Source of the DNA: Epichloe hybrida
Taxonomy: Eukaryota > Ascomycota > Sordariomycetes > Hypocreales > Clavicipitaceae
Length of the DNA: 64,000 bases
Reading direction: 5' to 3'
Assembly: GCA_019022495.1 (NCBI GenBank)
Contig: JAFEKR010000002.1
Location: 5,208,001 to 5,272,000, forward strand
In this document: one piece after another, positions 11,569 through 23,125 of the stretch
Position numbering within the stretch: the stretch's first letter is position 1
Layout: every line of letters begins with the position of its first letter
Notes under the pieces: model-generated
Seen by the model: only the letters and a program-made list of their open reading frames with translations
What the model was told of the DNA's origin: nothing
Database searches by the model: none
Made by a program: the position numbers and the translations under genes

Positions 11569-13294
11569 ATGGATTCAGTCGGGGCACCAAACGACGTTTC
11601 TTTACTCCAGGGCTGTTATCTGGAAGCTCAGCGTTCCGACGACATTTGGCTTAAGCTCGAAGGTCTTCGCATCGCAATCAATGAGCCTAGCAGTTCTCAT
11701 TTGGCAGTGACTATAACGGGTATTCGAACCGGTGCCCGTCGTCTGAGACACCTCGCTGATGTTGCTCAAGTCCATCGCGATCGTGTTCAGTTTGTGTTGA
11801 ACCCTTTGAATACTGTATTGCCTTGCTTGAGCCGTTCGTTGCGGGACATAAAAAGCCACTATGATGATCGATCCCGCTCCAGGCAGAACCGTTGGCGACA
11901 CATGTATCATTCCCTGACCAATGAGGCTGGCGGCCTGCCATTACCTTCAAGGTTTGCAATCTACAATAAATACGTTTCCCTGTTACGAGACATCCTTCTC
12001 AGGTCAGCCTTAATTCAAAGTCGAAGTGGATGTGTTCAATGTTGACTCCTATTGGTTCTTTCCCAAGTCTAGGTCCCCCAACTTTGACCTCGCGGCAATG
12101 GAAAGTCTTGCGCAGGAGATACTCCGTTTACGAGAGGCCAGAGGATTTGGTGAGTATATGTGCCTGCTCTATTCACCGTGGATGTAGAAACCGTAACATA
12201 CGTCGCAAGGCTAACTATATATCAGTTCCACCATCTCCTGCTCAAGCTGGCCCACTTCTGCTGAGGCATACAGGATTTATATATGAAATAGATCCGGTGG
12301 GTTATCTCTCTGATGAAGATGTGTTTGCGAGCAGTCAACTAATCAGTCAACTAATCCTTGGAGAACAGATTAGCCACTGGGCTGAACATATCTTCTCAAC
12401 TCCCTTGTCGTTGAAAACGCCATTCAGAAATGTGGCACAGTGAGTCAATGAATAGCGTCCACCTTCAGCCCTGTAGCGGCCAAGTCTCTGAATTGTGTTT
12501 CCTAGAACGAAGTCACTGGGGCCGCACAAAGAGTTGGGGGAACACTATATACCCATGAACTCCAAGGTTCTGATTCGACAGTAATTCCTCACACTCGAGC
12601 CATGCCCCAATACATCCGTCTTCTGCAATACTGACTTTTCTTCTTCTTCTGGGCATTAGATCTTTTGAACAAGACCAATTGTCTCTCACAGTCTTTAACA
12701 ACTCCAGAATAATTGCGCATACCTGCTCCTGCGAACAATCAGGGACGACAAGGCTTGGTTTGCACTTCGAGGTGCTCACGAACTGTGCATGGAGAGGGAT
12801 GGTAGCTCACTCCAATTAAGGAGATGGAGTGGAACTGAGCATCGCTCCAAACTGTGGGCTATCTTGTTTTTCCGGTCATGGGAGGGTATGCTTCCACACA
12901 TCCCGTACTTAATTGTGTGTGCCACTAATTAGTCTGTGCCGCGTAGAACTAGTCCTCATGTATTGCACGTTTGTATCACTCAAAGCCCATAATAATTTGA
13001 CGCTCCAATTCGCCTCTGAGGAACTGGGTCTACGGGGAGAAAAGAAGCTTTTTCAAGCGTACGTCGTCGTTTCGAAGAATGCAGTGTATCTTATTGACTC
13101 TCCGCAGATGTATATGGGACGATGGCTTCAATCATTCCCTAATCGTATACGAAGAGCGGGCTACACACAGTCTCCGCCTTCACGCGGCAGTCTGGGACGG
13201 CGAATTGCGTCAGTGTCCCGTTTGGACTGTCTTTGGTACTGTCGCCTCCACGAGCCCCTTCAACGACTATGCATTAAGGGGTGAAGTGAATTGA
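11569..13294 (+). pseudogene. Fungal protein of unnamed family, apparently frameshifted
   Basis: I cannot name the family, but seven consecutive exons support a real gene: 11569-12002, 12073-12149, 12226-12439, 12506-12580, 12660-12885, 12947-13058 and 13108-13294. Most introns have clear motifs; intron 4 is textbook (GTAATT donor, CTGAC branch, T/C tract, TTAG). Phases agree throughout except inside exon 5: the frame reading VLIRQSFEQDQLSLTVFNNS runs into TAA at 12817-12819, while the coding sequence resumes one frame over (RRWSGTEHRSKLWAILFF). The exons sum to 1325 bases, one short of a multiple of three, which fits a single-base loss and an original of about 441 residues. Later blocks (SWEELVLMYCTFVSLKAHNN, LHAAVWDGELRQCPVWTVFG) are well preserved, so the lesion is recent or a sequence error. 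Confidence 0.65.
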
Positions 13295-13334
13295 CAAGTT
13301 TCCAGTATCTCGGCAAGCCGCTTCAAGATCATGG

Positions 13335-13559
13335 CTAAGACGAGTTTCCCGACACAAAGTTCGGCTCACCGATGTTCAACTCCACATCTTCTGCAATCAG
13401 TATCGGGAGCAGAGTCAGCGAAGGGGGCTCATGGGTGCCTTTCAGATCGAATTTATCAGCCATGATGGTAATCTCTTGCTCTAGGGGCTTCAAAGTAATG
13501 ACGTGCGCTGATCGAAAGTATAGCCGCTCGACACTTTGAAGAACTGTTTTACCCACCAT
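13335..13559 (-). CDS. Small hypothetical frame, possibly last exon of a short gene
   Basis: A 74-residue frame from an ATG at 13559 reads MVGKTVLQSVERLYFRSAHV and ends NIGEPNFVSGNSS. Amino-acid composition looks protein-like rather than random, and the same frame stays open upstream to a possible TAG acceptor near 13609, so more 5' coding sequence is likely. I recognise no domain. It is convergent with the frameshifted gene just upstream and could itself be a remnant. Between here and the phosphoglucomutase stop, about 440 bases hold nothing else I can support. Confidence 0.35.
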   Translation of the reverse strand: MVGKTVLQSVERLYFRSAHVITLKPLEQEITIMADKFDLKGTHEPPSLTLLPILIAEDVELNIGEPNFVSGNSS

Positions 13560-13997
13560 CTTGACGACGGGTGTGAATTGATGAATAACGACATCATGTT
13601 GAGTAGCCTATCATGGACAGACAAGAGATTGCGTGGATGCATTTGCGATGGAGTTGCAGTATCTGACAATTGCTCTTCATACATAATATGATACCATTGA
13701 GGCATTTATTTCGATTTTTTTCCATACACGACGGACGATATGCGAGCATGATGGAAAGCGGCCACCTCTCAGTTCAATGTGTCAATTTTTACTCGTCAGA
13801 GTGATGACGAAAACACACTTCAGAACTTTTTCAAGGTTTCCTTATTTACAAAACGCTAGAATGCCACAAGTATCGTCTTGCTTGTTTACTTTGAATGCAT
13901 CACGGTATTGGCCTACCCTTTTCGTTTCTGCAGTTATACAATGTCCAGTCATGAACCGTCAGATGTCCGCTCCAATACACTCGGTGCAGGACCTCCC

Positions 13998-16041
<2,044 letters not shown>

Positions 16042-16439
16042 GATTTGCTCTGCTCTAAAAATCGACTGCTTCGGATGAACGAAGAAAGATTTGCGAAATG
16101 GGGGCGATACAGAAGGGAATTAAAACAGCGGAAGAGAGAGAGAGAGAGCTTCTTGTTGGGAGACAAAGTGGAGAGGAGGGGAAGCTCCTTGAGCTGGGTT
16201 GACGTAAGTGGAGGGGTTGTCCGGTGCATTCGCACTGTAGAAGGCCCGCTGCTCCATGTGTCAACTGGCCGCACACTCCGCCACATGCAGCTCGAACCAT
16301 TCAGGACCAGGTTAGTTGGTGATCGGCACCGCACGTACATATACATAAACGAGCTTCCAAGAGTGGCGGTGGCAATGAGATGTTTCTATGGATGTAAAAT
16401 TGAGATTGATCTGGGGGTTCATGACGCCGCGTCCTCATG
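16042..16439. other. Spacer between phosphoglucomutase start and oligoribonuclease stop
   Basis: About 400 bases serving as the phosphoglucomutase promoter and oligoribonuclease 3' region. It contains a GA-repeat at 16130-16149 on the plus strand; no gene is seen. Confidence 0.5.
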
Positions 16440-17173
16440 TTACGTGCGCCGAAAGATGGCATCTCGATAATACCTAGCCTCCTCGATACTTTCCAGAATA
16501 TCGTCTCGAGCAAGGTGTCTTCCCTTTTTCACAGGTGCCCGCGCCATCACCTCAGGAGAGGACCATCTCCTGGCCGCTTCCTTGATGGCGCTGATGTCCA
16601 GGATGCGATAGTGCAAATGGTCAATCACCTTGGTATAAGGCTCTCTTCCAAGGAACGCCCTATCAGCATGCACACTGTTTCCAGCTAATAGGGATTTTCG
16701 CCTCTCGGGTATGAATTTGGTGATGTATTGGTATAATCCTTCAGCAGCTTGCTCGGGGGTTGTCGTCGACGCAAGGACAGCGGCAATTAGCCCAGAGTTG
16801 CCGTGCGTTCGGGTGCACCATTCGTCCATCTGCTTGAGTCGGTGCTCAGGATAGTGAATGACGGCGTGGTATCCTTCCTGGTCAATGACCTCTAGATTAC
16901 CTGTGGTCAAGATGCAGTAGATCTCGATGATGACCTCCGAGTCTGGGTCAAGGCCCGTCATCTACGAGCATCACGGCTGTAAGTATAACGAAACACGGAG
17001 CTGCCCGATAGGAACAGCGGTGCACATTGTTTTCATGTACACATGGTACCTTTGGTGGCAGGATTGACAAGGTCTTGATAATAGCTGGACCACACTGTGG
17101 GACGTACCTCGCAATCAATCCAGACAAGAGGATATTCACCCGAGGGCGGGGCGGTGGTATTACCAGACGCCAT
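16440..17173 (-). CDS. REX2: Oligoribonuclease (DEDDh 3'-5' exoribonuclease)
   Basis: Degrades two- to five-nucleotide RNA remnants to mononucleotides, usually in mitochondria or cytosol. Exon 1 (17173-17108) encodes 22 residues ending WIDCE; exon 2 (16961-16440) begins MTGLDPDSEVIIEI, together forming the ExoI motif with acidic residues D20 and E22. Later blocks match the family: ILTTGNLEVIDQEGYHAVIH, HYRILDISAIKEAARRW and the ExoIII HLARDDILESIEEARYYR, supplying the catalytic His and Asp. Total 195 residues, close to the usual catalytic core. I see no long mitochondrial presequence from this start. It shares a 525-base divergent promoter with the oxidoreductase gene. Confidence 0.95.
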
Positions 17174-17698
17174 GATTGTCTGGGCAGCTATAGCAAGTAC
17201 GGATTATCACCGTATACTCCGTACGGAAGAAACGATATCTCAAAAGATTCTGTCAGTGGGCCGAGTTCGGGTTGCACGAAAATCCCGTCACTGAAAGGAG
17301 GGGGGGGTCTGTGCGTGGGGGACTTGCCGAGGACTCTGGGCCCAGTCCGGGGTCCATTGATGTTCAATACCGGCGAAATGATTGGTCATCGCAACATGTG
17401 CTGTCAGGTCATCGTCAAGTTCACCCGGTTTCACCTGCAAGTTACATAGTGGCCTGATGTGTCCGTTGCCCGGGGCGTCACAATCGGCACATACTTTGTT
17501 TGGACATCTCGGCGCCCACCCCGTAATATTATTATGTAGTCTCCGATCTTTTGGTTCTAATATTTCGTCTTCACCGCCCCCTTCTTCAGATTCCCAAGGC
17601 ACCGGCGCAACAGCGGAGTACAACCATACTCTGGCCCCGAAACATTGCCGTCCGTCTCCTAGCCCATTAAGCCCAATTGCATCCTTCCATCTCCCATC
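17174..17698. promoter_or_regulatory. Divergent promoter, oligoribonuclease / oxidoreductase
   Basis: Spacer of 525 bases between two divergent starts. It includes a copy of the recurrent element TACTCCGTACGGA at about 17216-17228. No coding signal is seen. Confidence 0.5.
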
Positions 17699-19267
17699 AT
17701 GGCTGGTGTTGTCGATCCAGAACTCGCCAACAAGACGACCAAGTCTCTGGAGAGACCTGCCATGTCGGAAACACCACCCCGCTTCATCATCATCGGTGCC
17801 GGCTCCCGTGGACAAGCATATGCCGACGCTATTGAAAAGGTTTGCAACGGGGTGGTGGCCGCAGTGTGTGAGCCTTTGAAATTTAAACGAGAGACTTTGG
17901 GCCGAAAATACGTCTGGCACGGTGACGGTCCCCGGCAAGGCCAGTCATTCAACAGCTGGACGGAATTCGTTGACTACGAGAAGACAAGGCGTCAACGGAT
18001 TGCTTCTGGCGAGAAGGATGTGCCTGAAGGCGTGGACGGCGCTTTCGTCTGCGTTCTAGATGACATGCACCGAGAAGTTGTGGTGGCTCTTGCAGGCCTT
18101 CATCTTCACATCATGTGTGAAAAGCCGCTGGCTACCAACATGGACGACTGTCTCGCCATGTACAAGGCTGTCAAGCCTCTGGAAGGATCCAAGATTTTTT
18201 CCATTGGACATGTCTTGAGGTACAGCCCCCATAACTTGATGCTACGGAAGTTGCTGGTCGACGAAAGAGTCATCGGAGATATCAACAGTGTCGTCCACAC
18301 TGAACCTGTTGGTTGGTGGCACTTTGCTCACTCATTCGTCAGAGGCAACTGGCGAAATTACAATACTTCAGCACCCTCGCTGCTCACCAAGAGTTGTCAT
18401 GACATGGACTTGCTTCTGTGGCTGGTGTCGGCCCCTCCCAGAGCTGGTGAGGGTGAAGCCCATCTCCCCGACTACATTACCTCAACTGGTGGGGTGCAAT
18501 TCTTCAAGAAAAGCCGCAAGCCTGCTGCTGCTGGAAATGCCACCAACTGCATGAAATGCCCGCTAGTCGATGGGGGCTGCAAGTTTTCAGCCAAGGATAT
18601 CTACATGGGGGATCGAGTCGGTCTCGCCCGTGGCAACATCAAGTGGCCAATTGATATTGTTGTCCACGATATCGAGGACTACAAGACTGATGAAGAGCGC
18701 CGCGACGTCCTCGCCAAGGCCCTTGGCCAAGATTGGGACGAATTTACTCCAAAAGAGGAGGTTAGTAAACGTCAGTGGTACGGCCGTTGTGTGTACGAAG
18801 CAGACAACAATGTCTGCGATGAGCAGTTTGTCACCATTACTTGGCCGGAAAGTGTACGTCCTGCAAAGCGCGTCACATTCCACATGTCTGCCCAAACCAA
18901 GAGACAGTGCGAGCGTGTGAGCCAGTTCTATGGTGAAAATGGTGAGATTTATGCCGATTCAAGGAAGATTACCGTGGAAGATTTCAGAACCGGCGAGACC
19001 AAGACGTACGAGCCCACAACTACAGATCTCGGGCACGGAGGTGGCGATACTGGCTTGGCGCAGCAATTTGTCCTGGCGTGCGACAAGGTCAAAAATCACG
19101 GTTGGGATGGAGAAAAGGCACAGAATGAGTTTGTGGGCTGCACCCTGCAAGAAGTAATTCGTAGTCATGCGCTCGTCTTCGCCGCAGAGGATGCTCGCGT
19201 AAACAAGAGGGTGGTTGATTGGCAACAATGGTGGCATGAGCACGTAACGACTGCTGTTGGTGCTTGA
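17699..19267 (+). CDS. Gfo/Idh/MocA-family NAD(P)-dependent oxidoreductase
   Basis: Single-exon 522-residue protein of the sugar and inositol dehydrogenase-like superfamily; the substrate is unknown. The N-terminal Rossmann fold shows RFIIIGAGSRGQAYADAIE (nucleotide loop GAGSRG at 33-38) and the family hallmark EKPLATN at 141-147, whose lysine contacts the cofactor and substrate. The C-terminal half carries the GGVQFF strand, a Cys-rich insert (CMKCPLVDGGC) that could bind metal, and GHGGGDTGLAQQFV near the end. Family members usually have 330-400 residues, so this is a long form. The start is the first ATG of the frame; the second at residue 22 (MSETPP) is also possible. Confidence 0.93.
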   Translation: MAGVVDPELANKTTKSLERPAMSETPPRFIIIGAGSRGQAYADAIEKVCNGVVAAVCEPLKFKRETLGRKYVWHGDGPRQGQSFNSWTEFVDYEKTRRQRIASGEKDVPEGVDGAFVCVLDDMHREVVVALAGLHLHIMCEKPLATNMDDCLAMYKAVKPLEGSKIFSIGHVLRYSPHNLMLRKLLVDERVIGDINSVVHTEPVGWWHFAHSFVRGNWRNYNTSAPSLLTKSCHDMDLLLWLVSAPPRAGEGEAHLPDYITSTGGVQFFKKSRKPAAAGNATNCMKCPLVDGGCKFSAKDIYMGDRVGLARGNIKWPIDIVVHDIEDYKTDEERRDVLAKALGQDWDEFTPKEEVSKRQWYGRCVYEADNNVCDEQFVTITWPESVRPAKRVTFHMSAQTKRQCERVSQFYGENGEIYADSRKITVEDFRTGETKTYEPTTTDLGHGGGDTGLAQQFVLACDKVKNHGWDGEKAQNEFVGCTLQEVIRSHALVFAAEDARVNKRVVDWQQWWHEHVTTAVGA

Positions 19268-20628
19268 ATCTTGGTGCCGGAAGATGATGCCATGGGGCGG
19301 AATCTGGATATCGACCCGGTATGTAATTCATCCATAGCGATGATTTATACCGCTGAATAATTTTTCTGGTCTGACAATTCGAACACGTCGCAATTCTTTT
19401 GTGGTCGGGGAGGGTGCACATGTCAAAAGCCGCCAGATTTCAACGTCCACCCAGTTCCGCCCTGTTATGTTCATTGCCCACTGGATGCTGAACAGGCAAC
19501 TCATTCGGCGGCGGCTGAATCAGATCGACGGGCGGAGTCGTAGCTGGAAGGCTCGTAGCCACTTTATTCCCGTCACCAACATGCGGACTGCGTGTCGTAT
19601 GACGGGGCGGTGAACCAGCGTAACTAGCTGTGTTGCCAGGGAAGTTGTATCCTTGCTATTGCTGCTGCTGATATAGAAATTGCTGTTGAGGAGAGACTTG
19701 AGCATTGCAGCTTCCCTGGGGAGAGTATGGACTCTGCGAATACGAATACACATGTGCTCATACGGGGGTCGTAAATGCTCTGTGTGGGGGTTGTATCCTA
19801 ATGGAAGATACCCTTGATAACTCTGGGGAGGCGGACTCTGCTGAGGGGGAGGTGGCATAGAGCTGAAAAGACGTCTGGTCCTTGCTCCTGGTCCTGGTCC
19901 TACTGTTGATCAGCTCGCGACTGAACAAAGAAGAGAAGCTCTGCCAAGTGATGTATATGGACGACTCGGGGGGGAACGAAAATGGCAGGAACGACGCCAT
20001 GGTGTGGATCCCCGACTGACTGCGGTCTGCAACGGGATGTCACCTTGCACGCTTCTTTTCCTGTCAACCTTAACTAAACAATCGAGCCCGTGCCGTGGCT
20101 TTTCCTCAATGCTGGCAATGTTACATGGCGAAAAGGACCGCATGTCCCTGGATTTCAAGGCGACAGACACTCTGCACTTCAACCAGGCCTTGGCACAAAG
20201 AGCTGGAGTGCCATGAGGTGCAGCACTTTTCAAATATCAAGTGACCGAGTCGAAATGCGTTCGCTCTATATTCATGATATCTTAACGTTGAACAGAAACA
20301 GAAGTTTTGAAGAACAGGGTTAGCAAAAGTATCCAAAGTCATCGACAAGAAGCAACCCAAGCAGCCACGGGACCAGTCCTCAGAGTAGCGCCATCGAAAA
20401 TAAGCCCATCATGCCATCATGCAGCAAAATATCGATTTATGATGGAAGTAATGCCCATCTAGCCATCCCCAGCTAGAAAAAGACTGATCGTGATGCTGAG
20501 GGTCAGGTCACTGTAAAGACTCGAGAAACGAAAACGAATCAATTGATCTCCTAGCTAAAATAAGGATGTTAATAAAGCAACAAAAAAAAAACCCCCCGAA
20601 AGACTCTGCACCAGCGAAAACAGGATGA
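19268..20628. other. Intergenic region containing a decayed gene remnant
   Basis: Apart from the Pro/Gln-rich remnant at 19520-20000, the stretch holds no supportable gene. 20380-20620 is A-rich, with an A9C6 run near 20582-20597 just before the inverted-repeat element. Confidence 0.45.
19520..20000 (-). pseudogene. Remnant of a Pro/Gln/Tyr-rich protein gene
   Basis: From an ATG at 20000 the minus strand reads MASFLPFSFPPESS, then in another frame PPPPQQSPPPQSYQGYLPLGY and NPHTEHLRPPYEH, then shifts again to SQSPYSPQ and a Q-rich run (VSPQQQFLYQQQQQ) that meets a stop before GYNFPGNTASYAGSPP. The low-complexity theme continues across frame changes, which argues for a broken gene rather than chance. 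Proteins of this composition occur at the N-termini of several fungal families, such as metacaspases, so I make no assignment. Introns could explain some of the frame changes. Confidence 0.35.
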
Positions 20629-20819
20629 TGTTGCACGAAAAAAGAGGCGCAGCCAACTGGCCACTAATTTGTGCGTGAATTATACCCTACTATGCCTTGC
20701 GACAGATGATGTGGGTGGGGTGGGTCAGGTGCAGTGCACCTTGTCGAAAGCCACACAGTAGGGGATAATACACGCACAAATTAGTGGCCAGTTGGCTGCG
20801 CCTCTTTTTTCGTGCAACA
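20629..20819. mobile_element. 191-bp MITE-like element with 49-bp perfect inverted repeats
   Basis: The first 49 bases (20629-20677) are the exact reverse complement of the last 49 (20771-20819), and similarity with small gaps continues about 20 bases further in. The terminus begins TGTTGCACG; the core is about 90 bases with no reading frame. No obvious target-site duplication flanks it. A related copy of the terminal sequence occurs at 56455-56541, so this belongs to a repeated family. Which transposase would mobilise it is unknown. Confidence 0.8.
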
Positions 20820-20883
20820 CACCTTCCCCTCATGTACGTCCACCACCACACGATGGTCGTTCCGACCATATGTATGAAGCTAT

Positions 20884-21385
20884 TCACACCCTCAGACTCT
20901 TATCGCTAGCCCCCCCAAGCACATTCATCCCCTCAGGTATCATCAGATGCTGTTCTGACGGATCCAATCCCAACGCATACTCATCAAATAGCTCTCTGTG
21001 ACGGGCGGGCACCTCCAGGGAAACATGCTTCTCCCGCAGCATGATTTCCAGACCCATCAAGTCGTCCCTCATTCTCTTCAATGGTTCAATTCGACCTAGC
21101 AGGAGCAGTCTCCACAGAACAATTCGCAAGGACAAAAGCAGCCATCGCAGGGACCACCTGGTATTCACGCCAGATGTTAGCTTTCCAAGGTGAATAGCAC
21201 AGTCAGAACTGTGCATATGTATGTTTATGTACTCTTTGACCCGTACATGAAGGGGAACAGCCACACTTACCACAGCCCCCATGGCATCCAGAGACTCTTC
21301 CGTCGTCGGCTTGTCCAGTCCCGTTATCAGTATCCATGGCCTCTGTCCTATCTGGAGCTGTGTCGACTACGTTCTGGTCCGGCAT
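20884..21385 (-). CDS. Small hypothetical protein, 108 residues
   Basis: Exon 1 (21385-21271) starts MPDQNVVDTAPDRTEAMDTD and ends with a Gly/Cys patch at a strong GTAAGT donor. Exon 2 (21095-20884) reads GRIEPLKRMRDDLMGLEIML and ends GGASDKSLRV. The 175-base intron ends in TAG and keeps frame. The second exon is predicted helical and amphipathic. I recognise no family. It lies exactly between two inverted-repeat elements, so it may be a young or decaying gene; the open frame crossing the intron could mean an alternative unspliced form. Confidence 0.4.
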
Positions 21386-21479
21386 TTTGTGAGTGTAGAT
21401 CGAAGCGGGTTTCTAGGTAATATGATATTGCTGCCATTTAACATGGGAAAGAGTCGGGTCTTTATCGAGACACTTCTTC

Positions 21480-21939
21480 GCAAATTGCTAGGCTTGCGGT
21501 AGGCTTGCTTAACTGCGTGTTGCTTGTACGTTGGTTTGCTTTCTTAAGTCACTAGAGCTGTTTGCGATGTCGATTTGGACTTTGAGGCTCGCTGCCTCAA
21601 AGAGCTGCGCCATCGCAGCGCGTTCATCGGCGTCCGCTTCGCGAGCGGCCTCAGCAGTCAGGCGGGCTCGTCGAACGCGACCACTTTTGTCGGCATTCTT
21701 CGTTGCGGGCAGGGCATCATTTAATCTTCGTTTGGCTCGGACGAGAGCCTAGCAGCGAGTTAGCAATCGTCATTGTATGTGGGAGCTGAGGAAGTACTTA
21801 CCGGACGTATACGGTATGGACTCTGCTCAGAGACAACTTTGATGATATCGAAGAGCTTTCGATAGAGTTTCTTAAGAAAGCAACCCAAAACACAAGCAGC
21901 ACGCAGTTAAGCAAGCCTACCGCAGGCCTAGCAATTTGC
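21480..21939 (-). mobile_element. 460-bp element with 69-bp inverted repeats enclosing a spliced reading frame
   Basis: Termini 21480-21548 and 21871-21939 are 69-bp inverted repeats with a few mismatches (outer end GCAAATTGCTAGGC; TTCTTAAG at the inner end). Between them the minus strand has an open frame interrupted by a well-formed intron (donor GTAAGT near 21804, branch GCTAAC, acceptor CTAG near 21751). The peptide contains KKLYRKLFDIIKVVSEQSPY and, after the intron, KRRLNDALPATKNADKSGRV followed by an Ala/Glu/Arg-rich helix; it ends at a stop inside the opposite repeat. No ATG is evident, so it looks like the fragment of a larger gene captured or left in a deletion derivative. No clear target duplication. 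Confidence 0.6.
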
Positions 21940-22289
21940 TTTTACCAAGATGTCAGGAAAAGATGTGTAAGTATACACACAAGACTGCGATAAGAAGATA
22001 GAATGGTAAATAAAAAAGGAAGGGCGCGATCAAAGCACCGGGCTCATAACCTGTGGAACGACGCAAAGAGTGAAAGAGCGATGAAGATTGACTATCTAGG
22101 AGACCTATCAGAGGGAAAAGGGAAACTATATAAGCTTCAAATCTATCAACAAGTGAACAAAGGTCTGTTCGATAGAAGGTCTATCAAACAAGTGAATCGA
22201 GGTCTTCGTAACAAACGAAGCCTACCGATGAATCGCGATAACAAACGAGATGCGGGAAGCTGCATCAACAAACGAAAGAGGGACGCCAT
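21940..22289. other. A-rich spacer with reiterated short motifs
   Basis: No gene is supported. Variants of AACAAACGA and of CTATCAA/GATAGA recur several times between 22080 and 22280, suggesting degraded internal duplication. Confidence 0.4.
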
Positions 22290-23125
22290 AGTATTCCACG
22301 CACGCCTCCCGGGTAATGCAATTCGGAGCACGGCTGGTCTTCCGATACGCTGAGCAAGCTGGCCTCATGCTGTGCGGCACGAGCTACATGCGAATCACTT
22401 TGTTGTTCTAAAATCCGACTAGAGGGCAATTGACGCTGAAGAGCAGGTTTCAGGTGGCTGAAGAAGGCTCGCGTCCTCAGGCTGGATCTGACCCTTGCGC
22501 AGGAGGAACCGTCAACCCGGCCTCCTCCAGCGATGGCATCGCTTCCCTTCTGAGCGTCGTCAAAGGATTGTTGTCGTATTGACGGCCCATGGCGCCGGCG
22601 ACCAGCTAATTCAGCTTCCCCGCATATGTGACATTTCCGACCCTTTGGCCACCCGAATATGCATCTGCGAATCGCCATCAACGCCCTTGATGGTGTACAT
22701 ATTCATGTGTGTTCCGGCTATGACAATCCGGAAAATGCCACGAAGAGGAGACGGCACCTTCAGACCAATGACATTGGGCCGAGTCCCCGATTTGATGTTG
22801 CTCGGCGTCGCCCTCAAGATCTAAAGCCTTCACCCACTTCTTAACGCCGTTGACTATGGTCATGTTGAGTCGACACAACCTTGCAAACTCCTTCTCACAA
22901 GCAGTGAAGACACTCTCCCCTGCGTCGAGTTTTAAGGCTCAGGTGTACTGTCCGATTTAGATCGTCGACCTCAAATCCGGTAGTAGCCCACACCATTTGA
23001 ACGACGAACTTGGGAAGCATGTATCCGATAGGAGAATCGTGGTCCATGATCCAGAACTCATACAATGAACTGATATCTTGCTGAATCTTGTTGCACTGTA
23101 ATACCACTTCGACACACGATGTCAT
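22290..23125 (-). pseudogene. Broken Nudix / DUF4743 (thiamine pyrophosphokinase-like) gene
   Basis: Consecutive blocks of the fungal DUF4743-Nudix family appear in order on the minus strand but in changing frames. These are LYEFWIMDHDSPIGYMLPKF and TGFEVDDLNRTVHL (near 23060-22940); GESVFTACEKEFARLCRLNM and TIVNGVKKWVK (22930-22830); VPSPLRGIFRIVIAGTHMNM (22760-22690); then VAGAMGRQYDNNPLTTLRRE and EEAGLTVPPAQG, the Nudix-box region (22600-22490). At least three frameshifts (about 22940, 22775 and 22650) and one in-frame TAG (22606-22608, just before the box) separate them. Intact relatives act on diphosphates and are about 300-350 residues. Further diluted sequence continues to about 22250. 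This is a dead gene, not an intron-rich one: no splice sites reconcile the breaks. Confidence 0.85.

Noticed and set aside
11715..11745. B-box-like GGTTCGAATAC on the minus strand suggesting a tRNA
   Set aside because: The flanking bases do not pair into a T-arm and no A-box or acceptor stem is found; it lies in a coding exon.
22003..22353. 116-codon Lys/Arg/Asn-rich plus-strand frame
   Set aside because: It comes from reiterated AACAAACGA-like DNA motifs and lacks family character.
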